Assembly: GCF_012863495.1 (NCBI RefSeq)
Contig: NZ_JAAVJL010000003.1
Location: 248,001-312,000 of the forward strand
From: Pseudanabaena yagii GIHE-NHR1
GTDB taxonomy: Bacteria > Cyanobacteriota > Cyanobacteriia > Pseudanabaenales > Pseudanabaenaceae
Reading direction: 5' to 3'
DNA: 64,000 nt
The position numbers were made by a program, and so were the translations under genes. The notes below the pieces were generated by a model that worked only from the letters and a program-made list of their open reading frames with translations, was not told the origin of the DNA and searched no databases. Below are positions 28,042 to 38,165 of the stretch, one piece after another; position 1 is the first letter of the stretch; the number at the start of each line of letters is the position of its first letter.

Positions 28042-29352
28042 TTACAGTGATTCTTCAAGTTTGTTAATTTGTTCAACTTCAGGTTCAAGATACTTAGGCT
28101 GTGCGCCGATTCCCATCATCACTAGACCTGGCCAAAACAAATATGCCAAAATTTCTAGATTCTCCCCAAAGGTATAAAAGAACAGCACCATCACCATACA
28201 TAAGCCCACCTTCGCAGGAATACTTCTTTGAGATAGATATAACATATGGATAAATCCACATGCCATCGGCACTGCTAGTGATATATATCCGACAATTCCT
28301 TTGACATAAAGCAGTCCAAACCAACTGTGATGGGAACCGATGGGCATGAACTCTACCATGTGAGGTCCCTTGACTACAACACCATGTCCCCAAATGGGAG
28401 CTTCCTTTTCCCATCGATAAACAGCAATTCTTCCCAGAGCCGCCCGTACTCGCGAAGAATCTTTTCTTGCGGCAGTAAATTTCTCGGAAAAATCATGGAG
28501 CATTTCTGCAATCTGATTAGTTGAGATACTCAGAAAAAAGCTCATAAATCCCGATGCAATCAATGTGTAGGGGCGACCGAGTTTTGCCATAAATTCACTC
28601 ATTAACCAAACTGCTGGGAGGCAAATTAAAGCCAATCGTGAGGCAGAGATTTGGCAAATGACCACACATCCTGCAATTCCTAACCAGCGTAACTTTTTAT
28701 CCTTTTCATGAATAACCATGAAAAAATAAATGTTCGCCACAAAACCCGCAGCAGGAGCCCAAGGTGTATATAGTCGCCATCTGGGTTTCCCTTCACCAGG
28801 GTCTATTTCATACAGCATTACCTCAAAAAAAGCATCACTAGGTCCCCCGACAGCTCTCAGTGGTGAAACATAAAGCTTTTGAGGAAGATGCAAATAGAAA
28901 GCGAGGACAAATGGAATCGAAATTAATAAGCTTGTCCTACAAACCAGAGCCGCAGCGCGATACATTAGCTTTGGGCGAATTTTTAGACATCCTACTAAAG
29001 GATAAAGAGCTAACAAAGCCCATCCTTTTGCCCAACCAATTGTCGATTTGATAATTTCCCCTAGACCTAAGTAATTGTCCAAATGACCAATAACTAAAGC
29101 AACTTCCATCATCAACATTCCTCCAATCCATACCCAGATCGACCAAGGAATCCGAATTTTGTCTTCTTCAGGCGTATTTTCATCCTGCTTCCACAGCTCA
29201 CGACAGAGATGGTAAAAGAGAATCCAAGCTACGGCTGCTCCGAGAATATATAATCCCCCGATAAAATAAAACCAATAAGTCCAAATAATCGCATACCAAA
29301 TAATACGTTCGGCAAAATTTTCTGGCTGAATATTCTCTCGTTCACGTTTCAT
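28042..29352 (-). CDS. O-antigen polymerase/ligase-like membrane protein
   Basis: A 436-residue protein with ten or more hydrophobic segments. A large periplasmic loop in the second half carries the ligase-like signature MPIGSHHSWFGLLYVKG, with a further arginine-rich segment (DSSRVRAALGRIAVYRWEKE) before it. This is the Wzy/WaaL layout: it would polymerise lipid-linked repeat units, or transfer them, at the periplasmic face. Its start overlaps the Wzz-like gene stop by ATGA, so it is the third gene of a coupled trio (export, chain length, polymerase). Confidence 0.8.
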   Translation of the reverse strand: MKRERENIQPENFAERIIWYAIIWTYWFYFIGGLYILGAAVAWILFYHLCRELWKQDENTPEEDKIRIPWSIWVWIGGMLMMEVALVIGHLDNYLGLGEIIKSTIGWAKGWALLALYPLVGCLKIRPKLMYRAAALVCRTSLLISIPFVLAFYLHLPQKLYVSPLRAVGGPSDAFFEVMLYEIDPGEGKPRWRLYTPWAPAAGFVANIYFFMVIHEKDKKLRWLGIAGCVVICQISASRLALICLPAVWLMSEFMAKLGRPYTLIASGFMSFFLSISTNQIAEMLHDFSEKFTAARKDSSRVRAALGRIAVYRWEKEAPIWGHGVVVKGPHMVEFMPIGSHHSWFGLLYVKGIVGYISLAVPMACGFIHMLYLSQRSIPAKVGLCMVMVLFFYTFGENLEILAYLFWPGLVMMGIGAQPKYLEPEVEQINKLEESL

Positions 29353-30776
29353 TGGACAACTTCCACAGGCTTAGATTTTGCTAGAACTACTTTTTGTTTA
29401 ATTTCCTTGCGCCACCAGAGCATCACTAAACCTGTGGTGATCAAGATAGAACCAACCGTAGTTCCTAAAAATACTACAGTTGGCTGAGGGGCAGATTTTT
29501 TGTCAGGTAAGGATGGTTTGGAAAGAACCTGTACTAGGGGATAGGCTGTAAAAATATCTGATTTTGCTAAATTCATTTTAGCGAGGGTAGAGGCAAATAC
29601 AGCTTCAGCAATTTGCACTTCACGTTGCAAATTATCTAAGCCGACCTGCTTTTGTACTAGAGACTGTAGGCGATCTTCTAATTGCGAAATTTGGTATTGG
29701 AGCGCCTCATTTTGAGCGATCGCTCCCTGTTGATCGACTTGAAAAGCAATGAGATCGCGAAAGAGGTTTTCTCGACTAGTGCCAGAGCTATCACCCAAGA
29801 TTAAATGTTCTATATATTCTGTCGTAACTGCTTTGCGTAAGATGGCACTAGCTCGTTCAATCATGGCAGATTTGGCAGATATTTGCCTTGCTTGTTCTTT
29901 GACCACTAGGGGATGATTAACGCCCCATTTCGTGCGGATCACAGTTAATGTGGTATTTGCTTCGCTATAATCTCGGGCATTTTGTAAAAATTGGCGATCG
30001 GCATGGAGAACAAATGCATCTGTCACCTCAGGAACTGTTAGCCCCAAACTATCGGCTAGTTGTTGAAATCGACTGGAGATTTGCTCCTTTTGGGCAAATA
30101 TTTCGGCTTTTTGTTTGCGAAGTGTTTCAATATTTGTAGACAGCTCGCCAACTTGATTTGATGAGCTTAGTCCTGAACTAGCTTTATAGGCAGATAGCTT
30201 TTTTTGAGCAATTTGTAATTTTTCTCTTGCTTCTTTTAAAGTCGCATCGGTATTTTCCCCACGTTTATCTATTTCCTCAGCCCTAAGCATATTCAGACGT
30301 GATTGGAGCGCCTCGATGATTGCTGTTGCGTTATCTCTGGCTTGCTCAGGGGTTTTTGCGCCTATTTCCAATTCCATAATGGAAGTATTATCAACTAGCT
30401 TGACCTTCGGTTTACCTAGCTTACTAATGGGGATTTTCTGAGTTTCAGCAGCAATTTCTAGGACACTCTCATCCGTGATGATAAATTGATAGTTTGCTCT
30501 CGGGTCCATACTTGTACCGCCAAAGGGCGAACTACTAGAAGCAGAAGTCTGTCCGATATCGGCAAGACTAACATTAACCCCCAACCCATTCCCTGGCATG
30601 ATCATTGCCCATTTACTAATATAAACGGGTGGAGTGACTTTGAGATATAGCAGCGCTGCTCCCCATAGACCCGCATTAGCGATAACTCCGAGCGCAATAT
30701 ATCGCGAATATCGCAAAAAGTTATTTTTACCCAGCTTCATCAGATGGGGTAATCCTGAGGGAGCAATATCGGTCAT
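29349..30776 (-). CDS. Wzz/GumC-like polysaccharide co-polymerase
   Basis: A 475-residue protein with a membrane segment near residues 25-48 (ALGVIANAGLWGAALLYLKV), a long periplasmic coiled-coil region (about 150-390: KQKAEIFAQKEQISSRFQQL, EALQYQISQLEDRLQSLVQK) and a second membrane segment near 440-462 preceded by the proline-rich PSLPDKKSAPQP. This is the PCP family that sets chain length and contacts the exporter. No cytoplasmic tyrosine kinase domain is fused. It overlaps both neighbours by ATGA. Confidence 0.88.
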   Translation of the reverse strand: MTDIAPSGLPHLMKLGKNNFLRYSRYIALGVIANAGLWGAALLYLKVTPPVYISKWAMIMPGNGLGVNVSLADIGQTSASSSSPFGGTSMDPRANYQFIITDESVLEIAAETQKIPISKLGKPKVKLVDNTSIMELEIGAKTPEQARDNATAIIEALQSRLNMLRAEEIDKRGENTDATLKEAREKLQIAQKKLSAYKASSGLSSSNQVGELSTNIETLRKQKAEIFAQKEQISSRFQQLADSLGLTVPEVTDAFVLHADRQFLQNARDYSEANTTLTVIRTKWGVNHPLVVKEQARQISAKSAMIERASAILRKAVTTEYIEHLILGDSSGTSRENLFRDLIAFQVDQQGAIAQNEALQYQISQLEDRLQSLVQKQVGLDNLQREVQIAEAVFASTLAKMNLAKSDIFTAYPLVQVLSKPSLPDKKSAPQPTVVFLGTTVGSILITTGLVMLWWRKEIKQKVVLAKSKPVEVVQ

Positions 30777-31909
30777 TTCTTATTGCCTCCAAAAATATTA
30801 AATATGAGATTGAAGGGGTTCAGAAATTCACTAATTGTGGATAGGACATCGCGGACATCGGATGTGGTCGAGTCATAACAGGCTACGGTATCCTCAGGCA
30901 TCAAGAATGGGTTGTCATTATCGTTTTTAGAAGTTCTCATGATTTCTTCGATGGAACGATCCCAAGAAACTGTTTCTCCTGTAACACGATTAACACGTAC
31001 AAGTAACGCATGGCGATCATGGGCAGTCACTATTCCACCTGCACAGTTTGCAGAAACCACTGCCTGAGACAACCTTGCTCCATAGGGGAAAGAAGAACCA
31101 TCAGATTTAATCGAAGAGCTAGAATTACTATCTGCCGATTTTGTCAGATTTGATAGAAATACGCGAATACCGGGGGGGGTAATTTGTGAAGGACGGACAA
31201 ATTCATTCTGCGGTTCAGGTAATTTGGGAACAATAATGCGATCGCCTGCCACTAAAGGTACATCAACGACAGGCTCCCCCGTAAAAATACCCGTGAGGTC
31301 AACCTTGCGGTCTTTACCATTGCGAATCAAGCGAATTTCTTTAATGTTGGCATTGGGCATTACGCCGCCTGCCCCACGGAGAGCTGCCGTCAGATAACGT
31401 TCAGGTGGATAGTCTCCCGAAGATACACTTTGTTGTTGCGATCGATCCTCGGCTGATCTTGAGTTGACTATGATTCTTCCTGGTTGGAATGTTTCTCCTG
31501 AGACAGTGACTTGAATCGCTGACCATTGAAGGATACTTACGCTCACCTGTAAAAATTTGGGTTGAAAATATTGATTGGCGATTAAAGCATCATAAATCTT
31601 TTGCCTGACCTCACTAACTTCAAGCCCCTGTACTAAAAGTGGCTCCAAATATGGAACCTGTATTTTGCCGTCAAGATTAACTTCAAATACACCGCTAAAC
31701 AAATCTCCTTCAGGAATTAAGACCCTGATGCGATCGCCTGCTGAAAGTGGAATTGCATTTACCTTAGCAACTATTGTCAATGACGCAGTAATTGATACGG
31801 CGATCATGCCTAAGGTAAATGAAACTACTTTTTGTGTATATTTAGCTAACCTCATGACAAGAGATACCCAATTATTACATCTAATTATAGCAGGAATTTT
31901 TTGGATCAA
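30773..31909 (-). CDS. Wza-like outer-membrane polysaccharide export protein
   Basis: A 378-residue protein with an N-terminal hydrophobic segment (FTLGMIAVSITASLTIVAKV). The Poly_export domain follows, beginning PLSAGDRIRVLIPEGDLFSGVFEV and GKIQVPYLEPLLVQGLEVSE, then SLBB-like units around VTVSGETFQPGRIIV and VDVPLVAGDRIIVPKLPEPQ. It would form or gate the outer-membrane exit channel. It is first in the overlapping trio with the Wzz-like and polymerase-like genes; 169 bases separate it from the flippase gene upstream. Confidence 0.87.
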   Translation of the reverse strand: MIQKIPAIIRCNNWVSLVMRLAKYTQKVVSFTLGMIAVSITASLTIVAKVNAIPLSAGDRIRVLIPEGDLFSGVFEVNLDGKIQVPYLEPLLVQGLEVSEVRQKIYDALIANQYFQPKFLQVSVSILQWSAIQVTVSGETFQPGRIIVNSRSAEDRSQQQSVSSGDYPPERYLTAALRGAGGVMPNANIKEIRLIRNGKDRKVDLTGIFTGEPVVDVPLVAGDRIIVPKLPEPQNEFVRPSQITPPGIRVFLSNLTKSADSNSSSSIKSDGSSFPYGARLSQAVVSANCAGGIVTAHDRHALLVRVNRVTGETVSWDRSIEEIMRTSKNDNDNPFLMPEDTVACYDSTTSDVRDVLSTISEFLNPFNLIFNIFGGNKK

Positions 31910-32078
31910 AAGTCACAATCATTTGGCTTTAAACTGCTTAGGATAATGATCTAAGCGATTTAACTATTGAGATTTACGAGGATTTGTGTAGGGTGCTAAT
32001 TTCATGTTGGCAACTGGATAAAGTAAGATTTATAGAGCTTTATGTCATAAATTATTTGGTTGCAATTATAGTTGCTGT

Positions 32079-33395
32079 TTAGGTTGTTTCTTTGGTTTCT
32101 ATTGCTATGGTGGTTTCCCTATCCATTACTCGCGAAATATAAGAAGATACCCAGACTGTATAGGCAGGTGAAGCAATACTATGGGTTAAGAAAACTGCGA
32201 TCGCCACACCTAAGACTCCCCAATTAACTCCGATGAGCAAAGCGATCGCAAAAAATCCTGTAAATAGGATATTCCACATAAAGTCCCAATCGGGTTTATC
32301 AATTGCCCATAGTCCACTAGAAGCAGCATTAGCAAAGGGGCGGGGAATTGCTGACAGACAAATGAGAATCAATAAAGGTATAGCCGCAATCCATTTTTGC
32401 CCAAAGATCAACGGTACATAAAATGGAGCTAATGATGATTGTAAGAATACGAGGGGCAAGATAATCCAAGCGATACTTTTAAAGGATTTGAAATACCGTG
32501 ATTTAAACTCACTAGGCTGACTACGTGCATCGCAGAGATGAGGAAATAGAGCTGTTTCTAGAGTGTTAATCGCACTCATGCTAATGCCTAGCCCTGCATT
32601 AAAAGCAAAGTAATATAATCCAAGCGCTTCCACACCCAAGAATCTTCCTGCAATCACATAATCTAGATTGTTAATCAAGGTATGCATTACTTTCACTCCT
32701 AGGACGCTACGCCCAAAACGAATAATTTCTTGCCATTTAGATAGGGTAAATTTATAAGTTGGTCGCCAAGGATGATTGCGATAGTATACGATTACCCATA
32801 TTGGAGCTACTAATACTTTAGGCAAGACGATCGCCCACATTCCCCATCCTAAGAAGGCTAAGATGATTGTTAGTATATTATCCACAGAGACTTGAATGCC
32901 ATTAGCTAAAGCTGAAACATGGAGACGATTTTCGCGATTAGCTAGAGAAGCTTGTACTAAAGCCATCGGAATCATCAAATATACCGTCGCCATTACGCAA
33001 ATTGGTAAAATGATGCGCGGATCATTATAAAACCAACTGACTGGAAAAGCTGCAATGCATTGAGATAGAAACACTAGTCCGCATACGATCCAGTTGAGCC
33101 AATAGGAAGTCTCACAAAGTTCTGGCAAATCTGCCTCATCAGCTTGAACGATTTTTGCCCAAATTCCATTTTGTGTAAAGACATTCACAAATTCGTTGGT
33201 TGTCAGTACCAGTGCGGCTAACCCGTAATCTTCCTTAGTGAGCAACCTCGCCAACACAATAGTGGCTGCCAAACGGGAAACGCGGATGAATAGTTGTGAC
33301 AAACCGAGCCAACCGAGATTGCGGAGAAAGCGATCGGCTAACTTTTCTTTAATTACTTTGATTATTTGCTGGACAGCCAAAATAGAGCCTCCCAT
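32079..33395 (-). CDS. Wzx-like polysaccharide flippase (MOP superfamily)
   Basis: A 438-residue protein with about twelve membrane segments and the family opening LGWLGLSQLFIRVSRLAATIVLARLLTKEDYGLAAL. It would move lipid-linked oligosaccharide across the inner membrane for Wzy-dependent assembly. The ATG at 33395 overlaps the glycosyltransferase stop (33362) by 34 bases. Confidence 0.88.
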   Translation of the reverse strand: MGGSILAVQQIIKVIKEKLADRFLRNLGWLGLSQLFIRVSRLAATIVLARLLTKEDYGLAALVLTTNEFVNVFTQNGIWAKIVQADEADLPELCETSYWLNWIVCGLVFLSQCIAAFPVSWFYNDPRIILPICVMATVYLMIPMALVQASLANRENRLHVSALANGIQVSVDNILTIILAFLGWGMWAIVLPKVLVAPIWVIVYYRNHPWRPTYKFTLSKWQEIIRFGRSVLGVKVMHTLINNLDYVIAGRFLGVEALGLYYFAFNAGLGISMSAINTLETALFPHLCDARSQPSEFKSRYFKSFKSIAWIILPLVFLQSSLAPFYVPLIFGQKWIAAIPLLILICLSAIPRPFANAASSGLWAIDKPDWDFMWNILFTGFFAIALLIGVNWGVLGVAIAVFLTHSIASPAYTVWVSSYISRVMDRETTIAIETKETT

Positions 33396-34360
33396 TCAGC
33401 TAGATATCTTTCCCATGCGCCACGCACGGATTGTCTTCCCTGTTCTCCCCAACAGATCAGGGTTTGTGGCGAGGTTTGATGAATATGAACAACTTTAGCG
33501 ATCGCTTCTTTAATTTCCTCTACATTTGCCTCCACAACTAATCCACAATCTTTGACCTGCTCAGTTAAGCCATCAACCCTTGTCACAATGACAGGCTTGC
33601 CAGCCGCTTTAGCTTCTAAACAAACATTTCCCCAAGGCTCCCACCGTGAAGGGATAACAACGACATCACAGGTTCCCAAAAATTGCGGTACGTTGGCTAA
33701 CTTGCCCACAAATTGAATACGGTGATCGCCATCCGCCATTTTGCGAAGGTTCTGTTCATGCTCACCATAACCTCCAACTAATAATTCTAAATCTAGACTA
33801 GGCAACTCCTGTATGGCTCTGAGAAGCAGATCAATCCCCTTCTGAGCAGAAAATCGTCCGTAGACTCCTAAGATCAATTTATCTCCCAAAGGTTTACTTG
33901 GTAATACAACGAAGTCTTCTAAGTTGCGACATTGCTGAATGACAGTCAAATTTCTAGGCTTAACTAATTTATGTTTCAGCATCCATTTCATCTGTCCATA
34001 GGAAACAGCAATCACACGATTAGCGATCGCATAGGCTATTTTCAGCATTAGCCGAAATCGCCATTTCTGAGAAACATTGAGAGATTCAAAGCATTCTGAA
34101 TAATGATGTTCTTGAATTACTAACTTACTTCGCATTCGCAAACGCAATAAAGTTAGGAGGAATTTCCATGAGCTAGCATCATGAACAATCGTTAGATCAG
34201 GTCTAAATTTCGATTTTGTATGTTTAGATAGAGCTTCCTGAGGGCTAATCAGTGCAAAGCTAAATTTCTGAGCAAGGGAAGATTCTAGCAAGCTATTCAC
34301 CGATGCTGTGACTCCACCAACATTGCGATCAATTAGTACAGAAAGAATTTTAGGCTTCAT
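33362..34360 (-). CDS. GT4-type glycosyltransferase (tandem copy 2)
   Basis: A 332-residue GT-B enzyme. The C-terminal nucleotide-sugar domain is clear: LGVYGRFSAQKGIDLLLRAI, then FLGTCDVVVIPSRWEPWGNVCLEAKAAGKPVIV, containing the GT4 E-X7-E glutamates. The N-terminus opens KPKILSVLIDRNVGGVTASV. It is very similar over its whole length to the gene just upstream, from which it is separated by 6 bases; the pair arose by tandem duplication. Sugar specificity cannot be read. Confidence 0.88.
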   Translation of the reverse strand: MKPKILSVLIDRNVGGVTASVNSLLESSLAQKFSFALISPQEALSKHTKSKFRPDLTIVHDASSWKFLLTLLRLRMRSKLVIQEHHYSECFESLNVSQKWRFRLMLKIAYAIANRVIAVSYGQMKWMLKHKLVKPRNLTVIQQCRNLEDFVVLPSKPLGDKLILGVYGRFSAQKGIDLLLRAIQELPSLDLELLVGGYGEHEQNLRKMADGDHRIQFVGKLANVPQFLGTCDVVVIPSRWEPWGNVCLEAKAAGKPVIVTRVDGLTEQVKDCGLVVEANVEEIKEAIAKVVHIHQTSPQTLICWGEQGRQSVRGAWERYLAEWEALFWLSSK

Positions 34361-34366
34361 AAGTTT

Positions 34367-35371
34367 CTACTTCTTTCTCTTCCTAGTGATCTTTTCTGAC
34401 AGTTGATCCCATTCCATAAGATATCGTTCCCATGAATTATTGACATCTGCTCTACCATTTGCTCCCCAAGCAACTAGAGTTTGAGGGGAGTTTTGGTAGA
34501 TATTCACTACTTTCGCGATCGCTTCTTTTAAAGATGTGGCTGTTGGCTCAGCAACAAGTCCACAGTTCTTAATTTGCTCAGGTAGACCATCAACATTTGT
34601 AACGATAACGGGTTTAGCTGCTGCCTTTGCTTCTACACAGACATTCCCCCAAGGCTCCCATCGCGAAGGAATCAATACCACATCACAGGATTCCAAAAAT
34701 TGCGGCACATTACTTAACTTACCGACAAATTGAATGCGGTGATCGCCTTCTGCCATTTGATATAACATCTGTTCATGTTCACCATAGCCGCCGATTAATA
34801 GTTCTACATCCAAATCTGGTAAAGCTTGCATAGCTGCGAGTACAAGCTCGACTCCCTTTTGGTTAGAGAACCTGCCATAGACTCCAAAGATTAACTTCTC
34901 TCCTAAGGGTTTAATCGGTAAAGACAAGAAATTATCAAGAGTGCGACATTGTTGAATTACGGTTAGTTTCTCAGGCTTCACGAGCTTATGCTCTAACATC
35001 CAATCACCTTGAGCATGGGATACTGCCACAACGTAATTGGCGATCACATGGGCTAGCTTTAAGGCAAGGCGAAAGCGCTGTTTATTGGGAACATTAATCG
35101 CCTCAAAGGATTTTGAATAATGGTGATCGTGAATGAGGACTTGACCATGCGATCGCAATCGCCACAAAACTGGCAAAATTTTCCAAGCCGAAGGATCGTG
35201 CATAATGATCAGGTCAGGCTTTAAATCTGACATTTGTGCTAGAGCTTCGTTGGGTGTGAGCAAAAGAAAGTCGTATTTCTCAGACAGATGCGATCGCATT
35301 AAACTGTTAGTGCAAGCAGTTACTCCTCCCACATTGCGATCGCTAAGTAAGTGTAAAATTTTAGGCTTCAT
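34367..35371 (-). CDS. GT4-type glycosyltransferase (tandem copy 1)
   Basis: A 334-residue GT-B enzyme opening KPKILHLLSDRNVGGVTACT, with GVYGRFSNQKGVELVLAAMQ and SCDVVLIPSRWEPWGNVCVEAKAA near the C-terminus. It is the first gene of the minus-strand operon that runs through its duplicate, the flippase, the exporter, the chain-length protein and the polymerase. The divergent promoter region with leuA lies upstream. Confidence 0.88.
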   Translation of the reverse strand: MKPKILHLLSDRNVGGVTACTNSLMRSHLSEKYDFLLLTPNEALAQMSDLKPDLIIMHDPSAWKILPVLWRLRSHGQVLIHDHHYSKSFEAINVPNKQRFRLALKLAHVIANYVVAVSHAQGDWMLEHKLVKPEKLTVIQQCRTLDNFLSLPIKPLGEKLIFGVYGRFSNQKGVELVLAAMQALPDLDVELLIGGYGEHEQMLYQMAEGDHRIQFVGKLSNVPQFLESCDVVLIPSRWEPWGNVCVEAKAAAKPVIVTNVDGLPEQIKNCGLVAEPTATSLKEAIAKVVNIYQNSPQTLVAWGANGRADVNNSWERYLMEWDQLSEKITRKRKK

Positions 35372-35525
35372 AGAACTAATCCTGATGCGATCTCAACTTC
35401 TGTATTACAAAACTTCTGATATCCCCTGTTTCTGATTACTATTCCCTTATCCTATGTTCATTCAAGGGTGAAGTTATCACAATCCGCAGATTTGCTGATC
35501 AATATATTCAATATATTTTGTAGAG

Positions 35526-35566
35526 ATATTTTGTAGAGCGTCGAAGGAAGTTGCGCTACAAAATAT
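35526..35566. repeat. Inverted repeat in the leuA divergent region
   Basis: An 11-bp perfect stem (ATATTTTGTAG / CTACAAAATAT) has a 19-base loop. With the longer palindrome at 35596 it occupies the 35372-35832 gap between two divergent genes. No RNA gene or confident promoter was recognised in the rest of that gap. Confidence 0.45.
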
Positions 35567-35595
35567 CCTTACTGTTCATCGCTTAGATGTAGCTA

Positions 35596-35648
35596 AAAAC
35601 CCAGAAGAGAGTTGTGGCGCGAAGCGCCACAACTCTCTTCTGGGTTTT
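35596..35648. repeat. Long palindrome, 25-bp perfect stem, between divergent genes
   Basis: The stem begins AAAACCCAGAAGAGAG and closes on GCGC-GAA-GCGC, then GTTTTT follows. It looks like a terminator, but both flanking genes start (not end) here, so it has no transcript to terminate. It is better seen as a dispersed palindromic element. Confidence 0.75.
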
Positions 35649-35832
35649 GTTTTTGACTAACTACTGTTATAACTAACTAAAATGGCTTACCAATTTTTAA
35701 AGAAAAGGGCTAAAATTGAAGACAACTTATGTTTTTTGTGCTTTTTACTGCTTAGCAAAACAAATCACAAAATGACTTAAGAGTATTTCTATCGTTACCT
35801 TTTCATATTAACCATTCATGAATTAACGCATT

Positions 35833-37482
35833 ATGTCTACATCAGTAACACCTCAAGAGTCTAACGTTGCTCAGGATCGCATTATCTTTTTTGACACCAC
35901 ACTACGCGACGGTGAACAGTCCCCCGGCGCAACCCTGAACGTGGAGCAAAAACTGCTAATCGCCCAGCAACTGGCTCGACTTGGTGTAGACATTATTGAG
36001 GCAGGTTTTCCCTTCGCAAGTAAAGGTGATTTTCATGCAGTTCAAGAAATCGCCAAGCTCGTTGGTACGGAAAATGGCCCAACGATTTGCGGTTTAGCGC
36101 GTGCTACTAAAGGCGACATTGATGCGGCAGCAGAGGCAGTCAAACCTGCGGCAAAAGGAAGAATTCATACTTTCCTTGCAACTTCTGATATTCACTTGGA
36201 GTACAAGCTCCGTAAAACTCGCGCTGAAGTCTTGGCAATCGTGCCTGAGATGGTTGCCTATGCCAAATCTAAAGTTGCCGATGTCGAATTTTCGCCAGAA
36301 GATGCAGGTCGCTCCGATCCTGAATTTCTCTATCAAGTATTAGAAGCTGCGATCGCCGCAGGTGCATCAACGGTAAATATCCCCGACACCGTTGGTTACT
36401 TAACTCCATCAGAATTTGGAGCCTTGATTAAGGGTATTAAGGATAATGTCCGCAATATTGATCAAGCGATTATTTCTGTGCATGGGCATAACGACCTTGG
36501 TTTGGCGGTAGCAAATTTCCTCGAAGCTGCTAAGAATGGCGCACGTCAAATGGAATGCACTATCAATGGTATCGGTGAACGCGCAGGTAATGCGGCTCTC
36601 GAAGAATTGGTGATGGCATTACATGTCCGTCGTGCTTATTTCAATAGCTATCTCGGTCGTCCTGCGGAATCAACAGCACCTCTTTGCAATATTGACACTA
36701 AGCAGATTTACAAGACTTCGCGCCTTGTGTCTAATCTCACAGGAATGTTGGTGCAGCCCAATAAAGCGATCGTCGGAGCAAATGCCTTTGCCCATGAGTC
36801 AGGTATTCACCAAGATGGTGTTTTGAAAAACCGTCTTACCTACGAAATCATGGATGCTCAATCCATAGGTTTGACCGATAACTTGATCGTCCTTGGTAAG
36901 CTTTCGGGGCGCAATGCCTTGAGTTCTCGATTGAAAGAACTTGGCTTTGAACTCTCGGAGCAAGAACTTAATGCTGCTTTTGTACGCTTTAAAGAGCTTG
37001 CTGACAAAAAACGTGAAATTAGCGATCGCGACCTAGAAGCGATCGTTAATGACGAAATCCGTCATGCGCCCGAAGCCTTCAAGCTCGATCATGTCCAAGT
37101 AAGCTGTGGTGATCGCGCTATTCCTACAGCAACAGTCACAGTAGTCATGCCAGATGGTCAGGAAATTACTGATGCTTCCGTAGGAACTGGTCCTGTAGAT
37201 GCAGTGTACAAAGCAATTAATCGCATTGTGAATGTCCCCAATCAGTTGATTGAGTACTCGGTGCAATCCGTTACCGCAGGTATCGATGCCCTTGGCGAAG
37301 TCACCATTCGCCTCAAGCATCCCGATGCAGGTACGCTCTCTGGTCATTCTGCTAACACAGATATCATTGTTGCCTCTGCTAGAGCCTATCTCAGTGCCTT
37401 GAATAAACTCTACTTTGCACTTCAGACACCTAATACAAAGATCAGCGATCGCGACACTCTCAAGAGAGAAGCAGCTTTATAA
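35833..37482 (+). CDS. leuA: 2-isopropylmalate synthase
   Basis: A 549-residue enzyme condensing acetyl-CoA and 2-oxoisovalerate, the first committed step of leucine synthesis. The TIM barrel starts with [20 protein letters not shown], has the metal-binding [14 protein letters not shown] and [13 protein letters not shown], and [13 protein letters not shown] in the linker. The C-terminal LeuA dimer regulatory domain (after about 390, [19 protein letters not shown]) is present, so leucine feedback is expected. Length is normal for the bacterial long form. The gene is monocistronic with its own terminator. Confidence 0.97.
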   Translation: MSTSVTPQESNVAQDRIIFFDTTLRDGEQSPGATLNVEQKLLIAQQLARLGVDIIEAGFPFASKGDFHAVQEIAKLVGTENGPTICGLARATKGDIDAAAEAVKPAAKGRIHTFLATSDIHLEYKLRKTRAEVLAIVPEMVAYAKSKVADVEFSPEDAGRSDPEFLYQVLEAAIAAGASTVNIPDTVGYLTPSEFGALIKGIKDNVRNIDQAIISVHGHNDLGLAVANFLEAAKNGARQMECTINGIGERAGNAALEELVMALHVRRAYFNSYLGRPAESTAPLCNIDTKQIYKTSRLVSNLTGMLVQPNKAIVGANAFAHESGIHQDGVLKNRLTYEIMDAQSIGLTDNLIVLGKLSGRNALSSRLKELGFELSEQELNAAFVRFKELADKKREISDRDLEAIVNDEIRHAPEAFKLDHVQVSCGDRAIPTATVTVVMPDGQEITDASVGTGPVDAVYKAINRIVNVPNQLIEYSVQSVTAGIDALGEVTIRLKHPDAGTLSGHSANTDIIVASARAYLSALNKLYFALQTPNTKISDRDTLKREAAL

Positions 37483-37521
37483 AAACTAGAAAGCATCGCG
37501 TAGCGATGCTTTCTAGTTTTT
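37481..37521 (+). terminator. leuA terminator
   Basis: A 19-bp perfect stem (AAAAACTAGAAAGCATCGC and complement) with loop GTA starts within the leuA stop codon and ends in T5. Confidence 0.8.
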
Positions 37522-37569
37522 ATGAGATTAGGGACTTGCGGATAAAAAATGTCCCACCAAAGTTATCTA

Positions 37570-37613
37570 GCTTCGACTTCGCTCAGCTAACATTGGCTGA
37601 GCGGAGTCGAAGC
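37570..37613. repeat. Dispersed palindromic repeat, copy 2
   Basis: An 18-bp stem (17 paired) GCTTCGACTTCGCTCAGC matches the repeat at 26566-26618 apart from a base in the left arm and a different loop. It lies between convergent leuA and psb28. Confidence 0.78.
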
Positions 37614-37649
37614 CACAGGTACTTTAATTAATAGCAAGTCCCTTAGTGA

Positions 37650-37686
37650 AAAAAAGGTAGCGACACTTTGTGTCGCTACCTTTTTT
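37650..37686 (-). terminator. psb28 terminator
   Basis: A 17-bp perfect stem (AAAAAAGGTAGCGACAC) with TTT loop, ending in A/T runs on both sides, lies 15 bases past the psb28 stop. Confidence 0.8.
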
Positions 37687-37700
37687 ACGTCGCTATAGAT

Positions 37701-38042
37701 TTAAGCTTTATTGAGACTCATACCATTAGCTTCAGCATAGCGATTCATAAATCTCAAAAAGCGTTCCCATTCAGACTGTCCATTGAGTTTATGAATTGCT
37801 TCAATTCCCGCAGACTTGCCATTGATGAATTTGGCGTTGACGTTGCGCGTCACCATTTGCCCCTCTTCATCAATCATGTACATTCCCAAAATTTCATTAT
37901 TGCCAGCATTTGCGCCAGACATACAGTTAGGTGAATCAAAGAAAAACACAGCAACGCTGGTATCTCCATCCTTAGATCTGGTGATTTTTACATCGGAAGC
38001 TTCTTCATCAATGCCGATCGCTAACTGTATTCTTGCTGTCAT
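37701..38042 (-). CDS. psb28: Photosystem II assembly protein Psb28
   Basis: A 113-residue soluble protein with the Psb28 signatures VKITRSKDGDTSVAVFFF, LGMYMIDEEGQMVTRNVNAK, FINGKSAGIEAIHKL and FLRFMNRYAEANGMSL. It binds assembly intermediates of photosystem II on the cytoplasmic side. Its presence identifies the host as a cyanobacterium. It is monocistronic, convergent with leuA. Confidence 0.93.
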   Translation of the reverse strand: MTARIQLAIGIDEEASDVKITRSKDGDTSVAVFFFDSPNCMSGANAGNNEILGMYMIDEEGQMVTRNVNAKFINGKSAGIEAIHKLNGQSEWERFLRFMNRYAEANGMSLNKA

Positions 38043-38165
38043 TTTTAAAACCTTGAATAAAAATTGTTAAAATTTGTAATGTTATTAACATAACCTAAAA
38101 GCAGCAACCATGCAGATTAAATGTGTTGCCAATCACATTCAGTTTTCAGCTTTTAGTCTTTGCGT

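Noticed and set aside
35596-35648. Calling the 25-bp hairpin an ordinary terminator
   Set aside because: Both flanking genes are transcribed away from it, so no annotated transcript ends there.
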